Part shown: in pieces, positions 37,616-46,768 of the stretch
Numbering within the stretch: the first letter of the stretch is position 1
Layout of the letters: the number at the start of each line of letters is the position of its first letter
NCBI RefSeq assembly: GCF_029946505.1
Contig: NZ_JARZHG010000003.1
Coordinates: 434,001 to 498,000, forward strand
DNA from: Polyangium sp. y55x31
Lineage (GTDB): Bacteria; Myxococcota_A; Polyangia; Polyangiales; Polyangiaceae
Direction: 5' to 3'
DNA length: 64,000 nucleotides
Position numbers and translations under genes: made by a program
Notes under the pieces: model-generated
Database searches by the model: none
Seen by the model: only the letters and a program-made list of their open reading frames with translations
Told to the model about the DNA's origin: nothing

Positions 37616-38536
37616 TCACCTCCCGGTGACGTCCTCGAAGACGGGCGGCTCGCCGCCGAGGGCGTCGAGGTGGGCGCCTTCGAGCTTCGCGCGCCGGAAC
37701 GTGACGGCGCGCATCGTGGCGTTCGTGAATCGAGCGCCGCGGAGGTTGGTCTCGAGGAACTCGACGCTCTCGAGCGTGGCGCCCGTGAAATCGGCTTCCG
37801 GGAGCGCGGCGAGAATGGGGTCGATCTGGCTCCACGAAGAGCCGCGGAACGAGGCGCCTCGACCGGCGATGCGCTGGAGCCCCGAGCCCACGATCTTCGT
37901 CCGCTCGAACGTCGCGGCGTCGACGAGCGCGTCGTCCATGTCGATGCGGAGGAGCTCGGAGCCCGTGAAATCGGCGCCCGTGAGGCGAGCCTTCGTGAAA
38001 TTGGCGTAGCGGATGACGGTGCCCGTGCAGCGTACCCTTTCGAGGTTCGCGCCCGAGAGCCCTACATCATCGAGGTTCGCTCCCGAGAGATCGGCGTCCG
38101 AGAGCCTGGCCTTGCCGAGCTCCATCTCGTGCAGGTCGGCCCCGACGAGGTTCGCGCCCGAGAGATCGACGAGGACGAAGTGCAGAATCTCGGGGCGGCG
38201 GCGATTGAATGCATCGATGTCGTCCCAGAGGAGGCGGAGGAGCTCGACGCGCTCGAGCTGGCCCGGATCGTCGTCGGCCGCCCGGAGGCCCGTGAGATCG
38301 GCGCCCTCGAGCCTCGACATCGTGAGCAACATGGCGCGCACGCGCGCGCCGGCGAGCCGCGCTCCTGTCAGATCCACCCCGGAAAGGCGAGCGGTCGCGA
38401 GATCGCGCCCCGCGAGATCCGCGCCCCGAAGATTGATGCGTACTCCGGGCGCGAGCTTTTCCCTCTGCGCGTTGAATTCGGCCACATCACGCAACAAGAG
38501 CTCGAGCCACGCGTCGCGATCGTCCGGAGAGAGCAT
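37616..38536 (-). CDS. Pentapeptide-repeat protein
   Basis: 306 aa. Two blocks of A(D/N)LxG-type pentapeptides: residues about 33-80 (LRGADLAGRDLATARLSGVD) and about 120-295 (DLSGANLVGADLHEMELGKA, LSDADLSGANLDDVGLSGAN, LTGADFTGSELLRI and further). They are separated by a short helical spacer containing LLRLLWDDIDAFNRRRPEIL, and an N-terminal helix precedes them. The repeats form a right-handed quadrilateral beta-helix. Some members mimic DNA and protect gyrase, others serve unknown binding roles; nothing here picks one. It is the only reverse-strand gene inside the CIS locus and starts divergently from the gene at 38605. Its start has GAGG just upstream. Confidence 0.88.
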   Translation of the reverse strand: MLSPDDRDAWLELLLRDVAEFNAQREKLAPGVRINLRGADLAGRDLATARLSGVDLTGARLAGARVRAMLLTMSRLEGADLTGLRAADDDPGQLERVELLRLLWDDIDAFNRRRPEILHFVLVDLSGANLVGADLHEMELGKARLSDADLSGANLDDVGLSGANLERVRCTGTVIRYANFTKARLTGADFTGSELLRIDMDDALVDAATFERTKIVGSGLQRIAGRGASFRGSSWSQIDPILAALPEADFTGATLESVEFLETNLRGARFTNATMRAVTFRRAKLEGAHLDALGGEPPVFEDVTGR

Positions 38537-38604
38537 GTATGTTCCTCTATCACCGCGGAGGGCGATCGCCCAGACGTGGAATGAACGACCTGGAGACTCT
38601 GCCC

Positions 38605-39561
38605 ATGTCCGCGTCGAAAGAAGCCGCCGTCGAGCGCGCCGCCGAACGAGCCGCCCGCTTCTCCCTCGCCGCCACGAGCCTCGGCCTCGATGTGCGGCCG
38701 ATCGTGCCCGCGCTCGTAGCGCTCGCGCCCGAGCTCGAGCGCTGCTTCGTCGTACGCGTCGCGTCCGGGCTCGCGTCGATCGCGCTCGTCACGCGCGGCG
38801 ATCCGGCGGACGGGAGCGGGCTCGGCGAGCGGCTCGGCGATCTCTTCGCGGCGATCGGGGCCGGCGGTGATGTTTCGCCGCCCGCGACGAGCGGGCTCGA
38901 AGAGCACGGCGGACCCGTCGCGGTCACGATCGGGCTCGGCGACGAGGGGGTTTCGCTCGCGATCGAAAAGAGGAGCGCGCCGGGGGGATTCAGCCTGGCG
39001 ACCGCGCTTGGCATGCTGCTCGGCGGTAGTTGCGCGGGTTTGTCCACGGGGGCGGCCTCCTCGCTGCTCGATCTCGGCGCCCATTTGAAGGCGAGCGCAG
39101 ACGCCGTGTCCGATGAAATGGATCCCCGGGGTCGCCATGGCCGGATGGCGTTCGTCCTGCGCGCCGATCAGCCGCTCGACGACGGCGCGAGGCGCGTCGA
39201 GGGCGTGATGCGCGCCCTCGGCGTCACCGAGCCGCAGCGGAGGTGGTTCGTCAAGACGTACGGCGCGCTCGCGGCGCCCGGGAGGGCCATTTCCGCGCGG
39301 CTCGTGGCGAGCCCGGAGGGGCTCTCGCGCGAGGTCGGCGTCGAGTACCACGCGGTCGCGATCGAGGACGTGGTCAAGGTGTGGACGACGTTCGACCCTC
39401 TGCCCGCGCTCGGCACGCGCCTCGGCGCGATCGCCGGAGCGCTGAACGTCGAGCGCGCGGCCGCCTTCGAGGTTCATTTTCGTTCGACGGAGCCGCCCGG
39501 CCTGTCGGTCACGTTCGACATCGGCGCCGAGCCCTCGAGCCTCGCAAGCATCACGCCCTGA
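38605..39561 (+). CDS. Unknown CIS-locus protein upstream of the AAA+ ATPase
   Basis: 318 aa from the chosen start. No known domain recognised. It begins with an Ala/Glu-rich helix (SASKEAAVERAAERAARFSL), has several strand-like segments (CFVVRVASGLASIALVTRGD; HGGPVAVTIGLGDEGVSLAI), a Gly/Leu-rich segment GFSLATALGMLLGGSCAGLS near residue 130, and ends LSVTFDIGAEPSSLASI. ATG 38605 has GGAG nine bases upstream; ATG 38581 and an upstream frame to 38539 are alternatives with poorer sites. It lies 20 bp before the ATPase gene in the same direction, so the pair is likely an operon and the product a partner of the particle or its assembly. Confidence 0.65.
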   Translation: MSASKEAAVERAAERAARFSLAATSLGLDVRPIVPALVALAPELERCFVVRVASGLASIALVTRGDPADGSGLGERLGDLFAAIGAGGDVSPPATSGLEEHGGPVAVTIGLGDEGVSLAIEKRSAPGGFSLATALGMLLGGSCAGLSTGAASSLLDLGAHLKASADAVSDEMDPRGRHGRMAFVLRADQPLDDGARRVEGVMRALGVTEPQRRWFVKTYGALAAPGRAISARLVASPEGLSREVGVEYHAVAIEDVVKVWTTFDPLPALGTRLGAIAGALNVERAAAFEVHFRSTEPPGLSVTFDIGAEPSSLASITP

Positions 39562-39581
39562 CGAACCCCGCGAGACCTGCG

Positions 39582-41600
39582 ATGAGCAAACCCACCACCT
39601 CGGACCCACTCCTCGTTTCCCAGCCGACGGCGACGACGAGCGCTTCCCAGCCGACGACCTCGACAACCTCGGGTTTGTCGCTCCGAACCTTCGCGCTCGC
39701 GGCCGTGGCGCGGACGACGCTCTCGGGCAACGTGAACGCGGGAGCCGAGGCCACGATCTTGCGGAATCACCTCACGGCGGCCGTCGCGCCGACGGGCTCG
39801 TGGAGGACTTCGCTCGCCGCGTATCTCGAAGCACCGGCGCCGGCCGAGCGACCGCTGCTCGATCTCTCGCGAGCGCTCGGTTCGTCGCTGGTCGAGGCGC
39901 TCACGATCGCGCTCGCTGCCGCGGTCGACGAGGATCCGCTGGTGGGGCGGCTCGTCGCGCACGCGCTCGGGCGCGCGGACACGGCGAGGCCGACGCTCGG
40001 GCTCGTCGCAGAGGCGTTCGCCGAGGCGACGAGCGAGGGCGCGCGCGCGATGGACATCGTCCTCACGGGCGCGGCGCTCTCGAGTGGGCTGCTCGAGCTG
40101 CGCGACGAGGCCGCGCCGCTGCCGGAGCGGGCGCTCGTGGTGCCTCTGCCGCTTGTCCTCGCGCTCGCGGGGCGAGACCAAGTTTTTCCGGGAACGACGA
40201 TCGGCCTCGGCCGTTTGTCCGCCGTCCCGCTGCACCCGTCGCTGCACGAGGAGGCGCGGTCACACGCGCGGGCGCTCGCGGCGGCAGGGCCGGCGCGGCG
40301 CGCGCTCGTCCTTCGCGCGTCGCCGGGCGCAGAGGGGCGCACGATCGCGACCGTGATCGCCGCGGAGCTCGGGGGCCGCGCGGCGTTCGTCGAGACAGAC
40401 CGGACCGCGGGGCTCGGGCCGTGGCTCTTTTCGAGGCGGCTCTTGCCCGTGTTCTGCTTCGATCTTGCGCCCGGCGAGCGCAAGCAGATACCGGCGATCG
40501 CCCATTACGGAGGCCCGGTCCTCGTCCTCTGCGGGTCCGACGGCCATATCGACGGGCGCGAGCTCTCGCCGCTCGAATTCACGCCAGCGCGGCCCTCGCG
40601 GGCCGAGCGCGAGCCGCTCTGGAGGGATGCGATCGGCGGGGAAGAGCTCGCGCAGAAGCTCGCGATCACGCACCGCCACCGGGCCGGGCGCATCGCCGAG
40701 ATCGGCCGCATCGCCCGCCACCACGCGACGCTGTGCGGTCGGGAAAAACCACTCGAAGAGGACGTGCTCGCGGCGAGCCGGACGAGCGAAGGCGGCGGGC
40801 TCGGCGCGCTGGCGCAGCCGATCGCGGACTCCATCGGCGACGACGCGCTCGTGCTCGGGGAGGCATTACGCACGGAGCTGCGCGTCCTCTTGCTTCGATG
40901 CCGCAGCCGCGACGAGCTCGCCGAGGGGCTCGGTCCTTCGGCGCGCGCGCGTTACCACGCGGGCCTGCGGGCGCTCTTCGTCGGGCCGTCCGGCACGGGA
41001 AAGACGCTGGCGGCGGCCTGGATCGCCACGCAACTCGCGTTGCCGCTGTTCCGCGTCGATCTCGCGTCCGTGACGAGCAAATACATCGGCGAGACCGAGA
41101 AGAACCTCGCGCAGCTCTTCGCGCGCGCGGAGGAGACGGAGGTGGTTTTGCTGTTCGACGAGGCCGACGCGCTCTTCGGCAAACGCACCGACGTCCGCGA
41201 CGCAAACGACAAGTTCGCCAATGCGCAGACGAATTACCTCCTGCAGCGCATCGAGTCGTTCGACGGGATCGCCATCCTCACGAGCAATGCGAAGAGCCGG
41301 CTCGACGCGGCGTTCGCGCGCCGGCTCGACGCGATCATCGAGTTCCCGCTGCCGGGGCCGGAGGAGCGGCGCGCGCTCTGGCTCGCGCACCTCGGCGGGG
41401 CGCACCGGATCGCGCCGCGGGACCTGAATCGCCTGGCGGCCGCGGTGGATCTATCGGGCGGGCACATCCGCAACGTGGTGCTGACGGCGGCCGTGCTGGC
41501 GCGCGAGGAGAAAAGGCCCATCGAGATGGCGGACGTCGTTTGCGGCCTCGCGGGCGAATATCGCAAGCTCGGCCGCTCCGTGCCGGCGGAGTTCCGGTAA
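39582..41600 (+). CDS. AAA+ ATPase of the contractile injection system (Pvc15-like)
   Basis: 672 aa. The AAA+ core lies at about 460-660: Walker A GPSGTGKT (residues 468-475), pore-region SKYIGETEKNLAQLFARAEE, Walker B LLFDEADALFGKR (D526/E527), sensor-1 ILTSNAKSRLDAAF, arginine finger region FARRLDAIIEFPLP, and sensor-2-like LSGGHIRNVVLTAA. The ~450 N-terminal residues include a second, degenerate nucleotide-binding-like half (about 230-330, ending with VLVLCGSDGHIDG), a pattern seen in Pvc15-type CIS ATPases. Such ATPases are conserved in extracellular CIS loci and thought to act in assembly or cargo loading. ATG 39582. It is the last gene of the locus; a GC-only hairpin without a T-tract lies at about 41607-41633. 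Confidence 0.92.
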   Translation: MSKPTTSDPLLVSQPTATTSASQPTTSTTSGLSLRTFALAAVARTTLSGNVNAGAEATILRNHLTAAVAPTGSWRTSLAAYLEAPAPAERPLLDLSRALGSSLVEALTIALAAAVDEDPLVGRLVAHALGRADTARPTLGLVAEAFAEATSEGARAMDIVLTGAALSSGLLELRDEAAPLPERALVVPLPLVLALAGRDQVFPGTTIGLGRLSAVPLHPSLHEEARSHARALAAAGPARRALVLRASPGAEGRTIATVIAAELGGRAAFVETDRTAGLGPWLFSRRLLPVFCFDLAPGERKQIPAIAHYGGPVLVLCGSDGHIDGRELSPLEFTPARPSRAEREPLWRDAIGGEELAQKLAITHRHRAGRIAEIGRIARHHATLCGREKPLEEDVLAASRTSEGGGLGALAQPIADSIGDDALVLGEALRTELRVLLLRCRSRDELAEGLGPSARARYHAGLRALFVGPSGTGKTLAAAWIATQLALPLFRVDLASVTSKYIGETEKNLAQLFARAEETEVVLLFDEADALFGKRTDVRDANDKFANAQTNYLLQRIESFDGIAILTSNAKSRLDAAFARRLDAIIEFPLPGPEERRALWLAHLGGAHRIAPRDLNRLAAAVDLSGGHIRNVVLTAAVLAREEKRPIEMADVVCGLAGEYRKLGRSVPAEFR

Positions 41601-42091
41601 ATCACGGCGGGCGCGGCCCGGCGCGCCTCCCGCGACGAACGACCGAGGGCGTCACCGGCACACCTTCAACAGGTGATCGGCGAACTTCCCGCACATTGAT
41701 TCATTCCTGGTCGGAGCCACAACCCACGTCCCGGCATATCCGTTTCACCGAGGTGCACGGCGTGTAGCAGCGGTTGCCGGGGAACGGGTCAGGGCTCGGC
41801 GCGCACACCGGCGTGACTTCGTATTGGTCGGTGCATTCTTGCGACGTGTTGCATCCATGTATTGCGGCACGATTTCAACAGCGTGTTGTTGGCGCCGCCC
41901 GAGCCGCCGCTGATGTTGCCGCCGCTCGGGCCGGATCCATCGGCGCCGGTCGAGCCCCCCTTTCGCGCGACGGCTATGACGGCCGATTGATATTCGCGTC
42001 CCGCTAAGTCAATGCGCAGAGCGAGCCTGCGGCGTCATCCCCGCGCCTGCCTCCTGGCGGCCACCCATGCGCGGGCCTACCGTTCCTCGCA
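41601..42091. other. Decayed junction after the CIS locus
   Basis: No intact gene. A GC-only stem (GCGGGCGCG pairing imperfectly with CGCGCCTCCCGC) follows the ATPase stop and could end its transcript, though it has no T-tract. The middle holds a broken Cys-rich reading frame on the minus strand (annotated separately). The rest shows no coding signal I trust, and local base composition is slightly lower in GC than the neighbouring genes. Confidence 0.5.
41701..41965 (-). pseudogene. Fragment of a Cys-rich secreted/lipoprotein-type protein, frameshifted
   Basis: Minus strand. One frame gives a Gly/Ser linker (GGSTGADGSGPSGGNISGGS) then LLKSCRN; after an apparent +1 shift another frame gives CNTSQECTDQYEVTPVCAPS, then PGNRCYTPCTSVKRICRDVG and a stop at 41701. 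The Gly-Ser linker plus closely spaced Cys pairs is the style of small myxobacterial lipoproteins. No start codon or signal peptide is left. The frameshift and missing 5' end argue for a relic. Confidence 0.45.
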
Positions 42092-42520
42092 TTGGCTTTC
42101 TCTTTACGGCGGAGCCGGAATTCGATTTTCGACGTGCCGCTCTCCGACGAGGCGCGCACGGCGCTCCGGGCGCTTCCTTCACGTTTCGCCGGAGGGCTCG
42201 TCTTTCCTGGGAAGGGCGGGCGCCACCTGACCAAGGGGGAGTGCAAGCACCCCCTCTGGCGGGCCTGCAGGCGCGCAGGGCTCCGGCTGATTGGCTGGCA
42301 CGTGCTAAGGCACACGTTCGCCAGCCACTAGGTCATGCGGGGCGTGCCGCTCAAGGCCATCCAGGAGCTGCTCGGTCACACGACGATGGACATGACCATG
42401 CGCTACGCCCACCTCTCGCCGGAGGTGGGGCGGGACGCCGTGCTCCTGCTCGACGGCCCGGTCCGAGGTGATCGGTCTGGGCACGATTTGGGCACGATCC
42501 GGTCAAGAAACATGAAGTAA
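42092..42520 (+). pseudogene. Tyrosine recombinase/phage integrase remnant (C-terminal catalytic part, in-frame stop)
   Basis: Two pieces of the same reading frame are split by a TAG at 42329-42331. Before it: DVPLSDEARTALRALPSRF, GGLVFPGKGG and GWHVLRHTFASH. After it: VMRGVPLKAIQELLGH, TMDMTMRYAHLSPEVGRDAV. These hold the HxxR box (HVLRH), the LGH box, and the catalytic Tyr region (MRYAHLS) of tyrosine recombinases. The N-terminal DNA-binding domain and the first catalytic Arg are absent. The TAG sits exactly between the HxxR box and box II. The fragment points toward, and ends 15 bp from, the 3' end of ssrA, a common integration site. It is inactive as written. Confidence 0.85.
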
Positions 42521-42534
42521 CGCGGCAAATTTGA

Positions 42535-42880
<346 letters not shown>

Positions 42881-42890
42881 TCGTGGTGAC

Positions 42891-42913
42891 CTCGGACCTT
42901 CGAGGGGTCCGAG
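42891..42913 (-). other. 5' leader hairpin of pre-tmRNA
   Basis: CTCGGACC (42891-42898) and GGTCCGAG (42906-42913) form a perfect 8-bp stem with a 7-nt loop, lying between the ssrA promoter and the mature 5' end. It is placed right at the predicted transcript start, so it may protect or present the precursor for 5' processing. Confidence 0.6.
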
Positions 42914-42920
42914 CCACGAA

Positions 42921-42948
42921 AGCATAGGACACCGCACTTTGACGTCAA
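42921..42948 (-). promoter_or_regulatory. Sigma70-type promoter of ssrA
   Basis: On the minus strand TTGACG (42943-42948) and TATGCT (42921-42926) are 16 bp apart, a good match to the housekeeping -35/-10 pair. Transcription would start near 42914, leaving a leader of roughly 34 nt before the mature tmRNA 5' end. Confidence 0.7.
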
Positions 42949-43174
42949 CCCCTCCGTCGGGCGCCTCGGGTTTTTGTGCTCGGGCGAGCTCGGCGCGTGT
43001 GACCCGGCCCGGCTTCCTTCGTGCATGGGACTCGTGATCGGGGCCGTCAACGTCGTCGTCGGTTCGGCGCGCCCCTCGACGACCTTTCGGGGCTCGACTA
43101 GACGGAGAGCAGCCCCAGGGTGGCGCCGGAAGGGCGCCCTCGGCCGGGTGAAGGCTCTTCCCAGCGAGGTCGAC

Positions 43175-43450
43175 ATGGCGAGGATGGTGCAGTGCGTGAA
43201 GCTCGGTCAGGAGGCGGAAGGGCTGGAGAAGCCGCCCTTCAAGGGGCCCCTTGGCCAGCGTGTGTTCGATGGCGTCTCCAAGCAGGCGTGGAAGATGTGG
43301 CTCGAGCACTCGAAGATGCTCATCAACGAGTTCCGCCTCGACCTCATGAGCGAGCACGGTCAGCGCATCTGGATGACCGAGTGCGAGAAGTACTTCTTCG
43401 GCGAGGGCGCTGCGCTCCCGCCCGACTTCAAGCCCGAAGAGAACAAGTAG
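43175..43450 (+). CDS. yggX: Fe(2+)-trafficking / oxidative damage protection protein YggX
   Basis: 91 aa, the normal family length. It contains the family hallmarks: ARMVQCVKLGQEAEGLEKPP with the N-terminal Cys, FKGPLGQRVFDGVSKQAWKM, WLEHSKMLINEFRLDLMSE, and the closing EKYFFGEGAALPPDF. YggX proteins protect iron-sulfur clusters from oxidative damage and may take part in iron trafficking. ATG 43175 with GCGAGG upstream gives the canonical MARMVxC start. It is monocistronic; the next gene is convergent, ending 21 bp after its stop. Confidence 0.96.
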   Translation: MARMVQCVKLGQEAEGLEKPPFKGPLGQRVFDGVSKQAWKMWLEHSKMLINEFRLDLMSEHGQRIWMTECEKYFFGEGAALPPDFKPEENK

Positions 43451-43471
43451 CCGGCGAGCGCGCGGCGCGGA

Positions 43472-46400
43472 TCACTGGAGCTTCCAGACCGCGCCGTTCG
43501 CGACCGTTGCCGTCTCCACGAAGTAGAGCGTCTTCGTCGCTCGATCGAACGTCATCGCATAATCCGTCGTGTCGCCGAGCGTCGAGATGCTCGGGATGTG
43601 CGTGAACGCAGGGCCCGCAGGATCCACGACCGCGTGGATGAATCCGCCGTTCGCGCGCACGTAGAGGTGTTGCGGCGAAACGAGGTCGTCGATCTCCACG
43701 TTCGTGCAGCTCGTGCTCGTGTCGATCGTCGCGAGCTTCGTCGCCGTGCTCGTGATGGACGCGCGTGGGATGCGGTAGACGCCTTCGCTCGACGTGCCCA
43801 CGGTCCTGCCTGCCACGTAGAGGAACTGCGTGTCGGCCGCGAGGCCCACGACGTAGTCGACGCTCGTGTTCGTCCCGAGGAGCACGGGCGCGCTCGGCGC
43901 CGTCGGCGAGAACGCGTAAAAGTCGGTCTTTCCCGCGGTGTTTCGCGTCGCGAGCAGCACGTTCGTTCCATCGAACGTCACCGCATACGAGGGCGAGTTC
44001 GTGGGGTACGAGGGCGTCAGATCCCAGGTCGTGGGGCCCCAGGTGGTGCCGTTCAGGATGCGGAAGAGACGGCTCGCGCTCGTCGAGGTCGTGCTGTCGA
44101 CGCTGAAGAGCTGGCCGCCGGCGAACGTGAGGTCGTAGCCGAGGTGCGTCGTCGTGACGCCGTCGGCCGTGCCTCGCTCGACGGCTTGCGCGCCGCCCGC
44201 GATCGGGAACTGGAAGACCTTGCTCACGCCGCCGACGAAGACCTCCGTGTCGCTCACGGCCATCCCGTAGGCCGACGACGCCGTCGAGGGGAACGTGACG
44301 CCGAGCGGGACAGGCGTCTTCACGCCGTTGTAGACGATGTCCGTGATCGCGAGCGACGTGATGGCGCCGCCCACGGGCACCGCGACGTAGAACTTCGTGC
44401 CCGGCGGGTAGGCGCCGCCGAGGCTCGCGAGGGGGCTCGAGGGGCCGCAGAAGAGCTGCTGGTTGTCTGCGTCGAAGAGCGCGAGCGTGCCGAGGGGGTC
44501 CCCTGTCAGCGCGAGGCCGCCGTTCTGCACCGTGTAGACGTACCAGTGCACGTTCACGCCGGCGGGGAAGCAGCTCGGCGGGTCGAGCCGCATCGTCGAC
44601 GTCGGGTTGATCGGGACCGTGCCTGCCGGGAGGGGCTCCGCCGTCTGCCAGCTCTCGCCGAGGCCGGGGTCGAGCTCGCGGATCTTCACGGTCGCGCCGT
44701 TGAAATCCTGGCCCGTCGCCTCGGTGCTCACCCAGACGTAGAGCGGGCCCTGGGGCGCGTTCACCGTGAGGTTGTGCGTGTCGGCGTTCGCGCGGCAGTT
44801 GTACGAGACCTTCGTCGGTGACTCGGGATCACACTCGTTCAGGACCTCGACGTTGAGCGCGCTCTGCGTGAGGACCGGGTCGAGGTTCTGGACCTCGACC
44901 TGCAGGATGCTCGTCGGCGAGGACTTGTCGTACTCGATGACCGCATCGACGCCGTGGATGTCGCCGTAGGTCGCGTGGTCGTCGCAGGAGATCGAGCCAG
45001 GCTCGCCCCAGGTCGCGGCCATGTCGAAGGCGTTGATCGTGTCCGGGAGCGTCCAGAGGTGCGGGTCTTCGGGCTCTGCGGGCGGCGTGTAGTTCGCGCT
45101 CGACGTCGTGTACGGAGCGAAGCAACCCTCGCCCTCGGCGGCCGCGGGATCGATCTCCTCGATCGTCACCACGACGGGCGGGAAGGGGGTGCCGGGGGCA
45201 TTCCTTGCAACCCAAACGAAATAGGTGCCGGGCGGACCGTCGACGTTCGCGCCCCACGTCTGCTTGTACCAGAGGCATTTCTCCGACACGGCGAGCGTGG
45301 GGTCGCACGTGCCGCTCATGACCTCGACGTCGAGCAGACCGGTCGTGGCGGTCTCGGGCGTGCGCGCCTCGACGTGCAGGAGCTTGCCGCCGTTCGCGAG
45401 GTCCGGGGACGTCTTTTCGTACTTGATGACCGCGTCCGGGCCGATGCCGTTCGGGTCGCAGGCGAACGCGCCGTCGGTCGTCGCGACGCTGCCTTGGGTG
45501 AGGGTCCATCGGTGCACGTTGCCGATGAGGAGCGCGTTCTTCTGCGTGAGAGGCTCGGCGCAGGAGTCGCCCGAGGGCACCTGGCAGGAGGGCAGGCAGC
45601 CGTCGTCGGTCGCGAGGTTGCCGTCGTCGCAGGCCTCGCTCCCCGCGAGGATGCCGTCGCCGCAGCTCGTCGCGCACGCGCTCGGCGCGCCCGTGCAGGT
45701 CCAGCCGGGCTCGACGGCGCAGGCGCCGCTGCAGCCGTCGTTCGCCGTGGTGTTGCCGTCATCGCAGCCCTCCGCGACGACCTTCTGCCCGTCGCCGCAG
45801 ATGCCCGCGCATGCGCTCGGCGCGTCGCCCGTGCAGGTCCAGCCGGTCTCGACGGCGCAGGCGCCGCTGCAGCCGTCGTTCGCCGTGGTGTTGCCGTCGT
45901 CGCAGGCCTCGTTGCCGACAGTGATGCCGTCGCCGCAGCTCGTCGCGCACGCGCTCGGCGCGCCCGTGCAGGTCCAGCCGGGCACGACCGCGCACGCTTC
46001 GCAGCCGTCATTCGCCGCGGGGTTCGCGTCGTCGCAGGCCTCGGCGCCCGCGGGGATGCCGTCGCCGCAGCTCGTCGCGCACGCGCTCGGCATGCCGTTG
46101 CAGCTCCAACCAACTTCGACCGCGCACGTACTGTCGCAGCCGTCGTTCGGGGCCATGTTGCCGTCGTCGCAGGCTTCGATTCCCGCGAGGACGCCGTCGC
46201 CGCAGAGCGTGCTGCACGTGCTCGGCGCGCCGTCGCAGAAAAATCCGGGCTCGACGGCACACTGAGCGTCGCACCCGTCGGAGGTCGTGGTGTTCCCGTC
46301 GTCGCATGCCTCCGCGCCCTCGACGGCTCCGTCTCCGCAGACCACGCTCGCGCCGCCCCCGCCCCCTGCGCCGCCTTCGCCGCCCGAACCACCACTGCCG

Positions 46401-46672
46401 CCGGCTCCCCCTGCGCCGCCGACGCCGCCGACGCCGCCTGCGCCGCCGCTTCCCCCCGTGCCGCCTTCGCCGCCCGAACCTCCGATCCCGCCCGAACCTC
46501 CGATCCCGCCCGATCCACCGGTCCCGCCCACGCCGCCGGCCCCGCCCGATCCCGCGCCGCTGCTGCTCGAACTGCTCGTCGTGCCCGAGCCTTCGGGCTC
46601 CTCGTCTCCGCACGCGACGAGCAAGGCCGCCGTCGCGAGCGTCACCACCGACATCCAGCGTGATCGTTTCAT
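43472..46672 (-). CDS. Large cell-surface lipoprotein with six DUF4215/Cys-rich repeats
   Basis: 1066 aa. Signal peptide SVVTLATAALLVAC with lipobox Cys21 indicates a lipoprotein. A Ser-rich and GG(S/T/E/V)GG linker (about 30-105) follows. Six ~45-residue Cys repeats run from about 110 to 385, each CGDGxxxGxEACDDGNxxxxDGCxxxCxVExGWxCxGxPSxC, the DUF4215/myxobacterial Cys-rich repeat. Two diverged beta domains with APxTP-type strands follow, and the C-terminal ~300 residues look like a beta-propeller (SSAYGMAVSDTEVFVGGVSK; NSPSYAVTFDGTNVLLATRN; TQFLYVAGRTVGTSSEGVYR). Probably exported to the outer surface; ligand unknown. Start chosen at 46672 because it gives a clean signal peptide. Confidence 0.85.
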   Translation of the reverse strand: MKRSRWMSVVTLATAALLVACGDEEPEGSGTTSSSSSSGAGSGGAGGVGGTGGSGGIGGSGGIGGSGGEGGTGGSGGAGGVGGVGGAGGAGGSGGSGGEGGAGGGGGASVVCGDGAVEGAEACDDGNTTTSDGCDAQCAVEPGFFCDGAPSTCSTLCGDGVLAGIEACDDGNMAPNDGCDSTCAVEVGWSCNGMPSACATSCGDGIPAGAEACDDANPAANDGCEACAVVPGWTCTGAPSACATSCGDGITVGNEACDDGNTTANDGCSGACAVETGWTCTGDAPSACAGICGDGQKVVAEGCDDGNTTANDGCSGACAVEPGWTCTGAPSACATSCGDGILAGSEACDDGNLATDDGCLPSCQVPSGDSCAEPLTQKNALLIGNVHRWTLTQGSVATTDGAFACDPNGIGPDAVIKYEKTSPDLANGGKLLHVEARTPETATTGLLDVEVMSGTCDPTLAVSEKCLWYKQTWGANVDGPPGTYFVWVARNAPGTPFPPVVVTIEEIDPAAAEGEGCFAPYTTSSANYTPPAEPEDPHLWTLPDTINAFDMAATWGEPGSISCDDHATYGDIHGVDAVIEYDKSSPTSILQVEVQNLDPVLTQSALNVEVLNECDPESPTKVSYNCRANADTHNLTVNAPQGPLYVWVSTEATGQDFNGATVKIRELDPGLGESWQTAEPLPAGTVPINPTSTMRLDPPSCFPAGVNVHWYVYTVQNGGLALTGDPLGTLALFDADNQQLFCGPSSPLASLGGAYPPGTKFYVAVPVGGAITSLAITDIVYNGVKTPVPLGVTFPSTASSAYGMAVSDTEVFVGGVSKVFQFPIAGGAQAVERGTADGVTTTHLGYDLTFAGGQLFSVDSTTSTSASRLFRILNGTTWGPTTWDLTPSYPTNSPSYAVTFDGTNVLLATRNTAGKTDFYAFSPTAPSAPVLLGTNTSVDYVVGLAADTQFLYVAGRTVGTSSEGVYRIPRASITSTATKLATIDTSTSCTNVEIDDLVSPQHLYVRANGGFIHAVVDPAGPAFTHIPSISTLGDTTDYAMTFDRATKTLYFVETATVANGAVWKLQ

Positions 46673-46768
46673 GGGACAAACCCCCGCACCTGTGGCCGGT
46701 CCGTCCGGCGTCCCACTATCGGACAAACCGTTACGTGTTCAGAACAAATTCGTGCGGCGGGCCGCGGG

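Noticed and set aside
384-41600. Prophage or type VI secretion locus
   Set aside because: No head, terminase, portal, lysis, IcmF, DotU or ClpV genes; the gene order and AAA+ ATPase are CIS-type.
42092-42520. Functional integrase read through the TAG
   Set aside because: The N-terminal domain and first catalytic Arg are also missing, so readthrough would not restore a complete enzyme.
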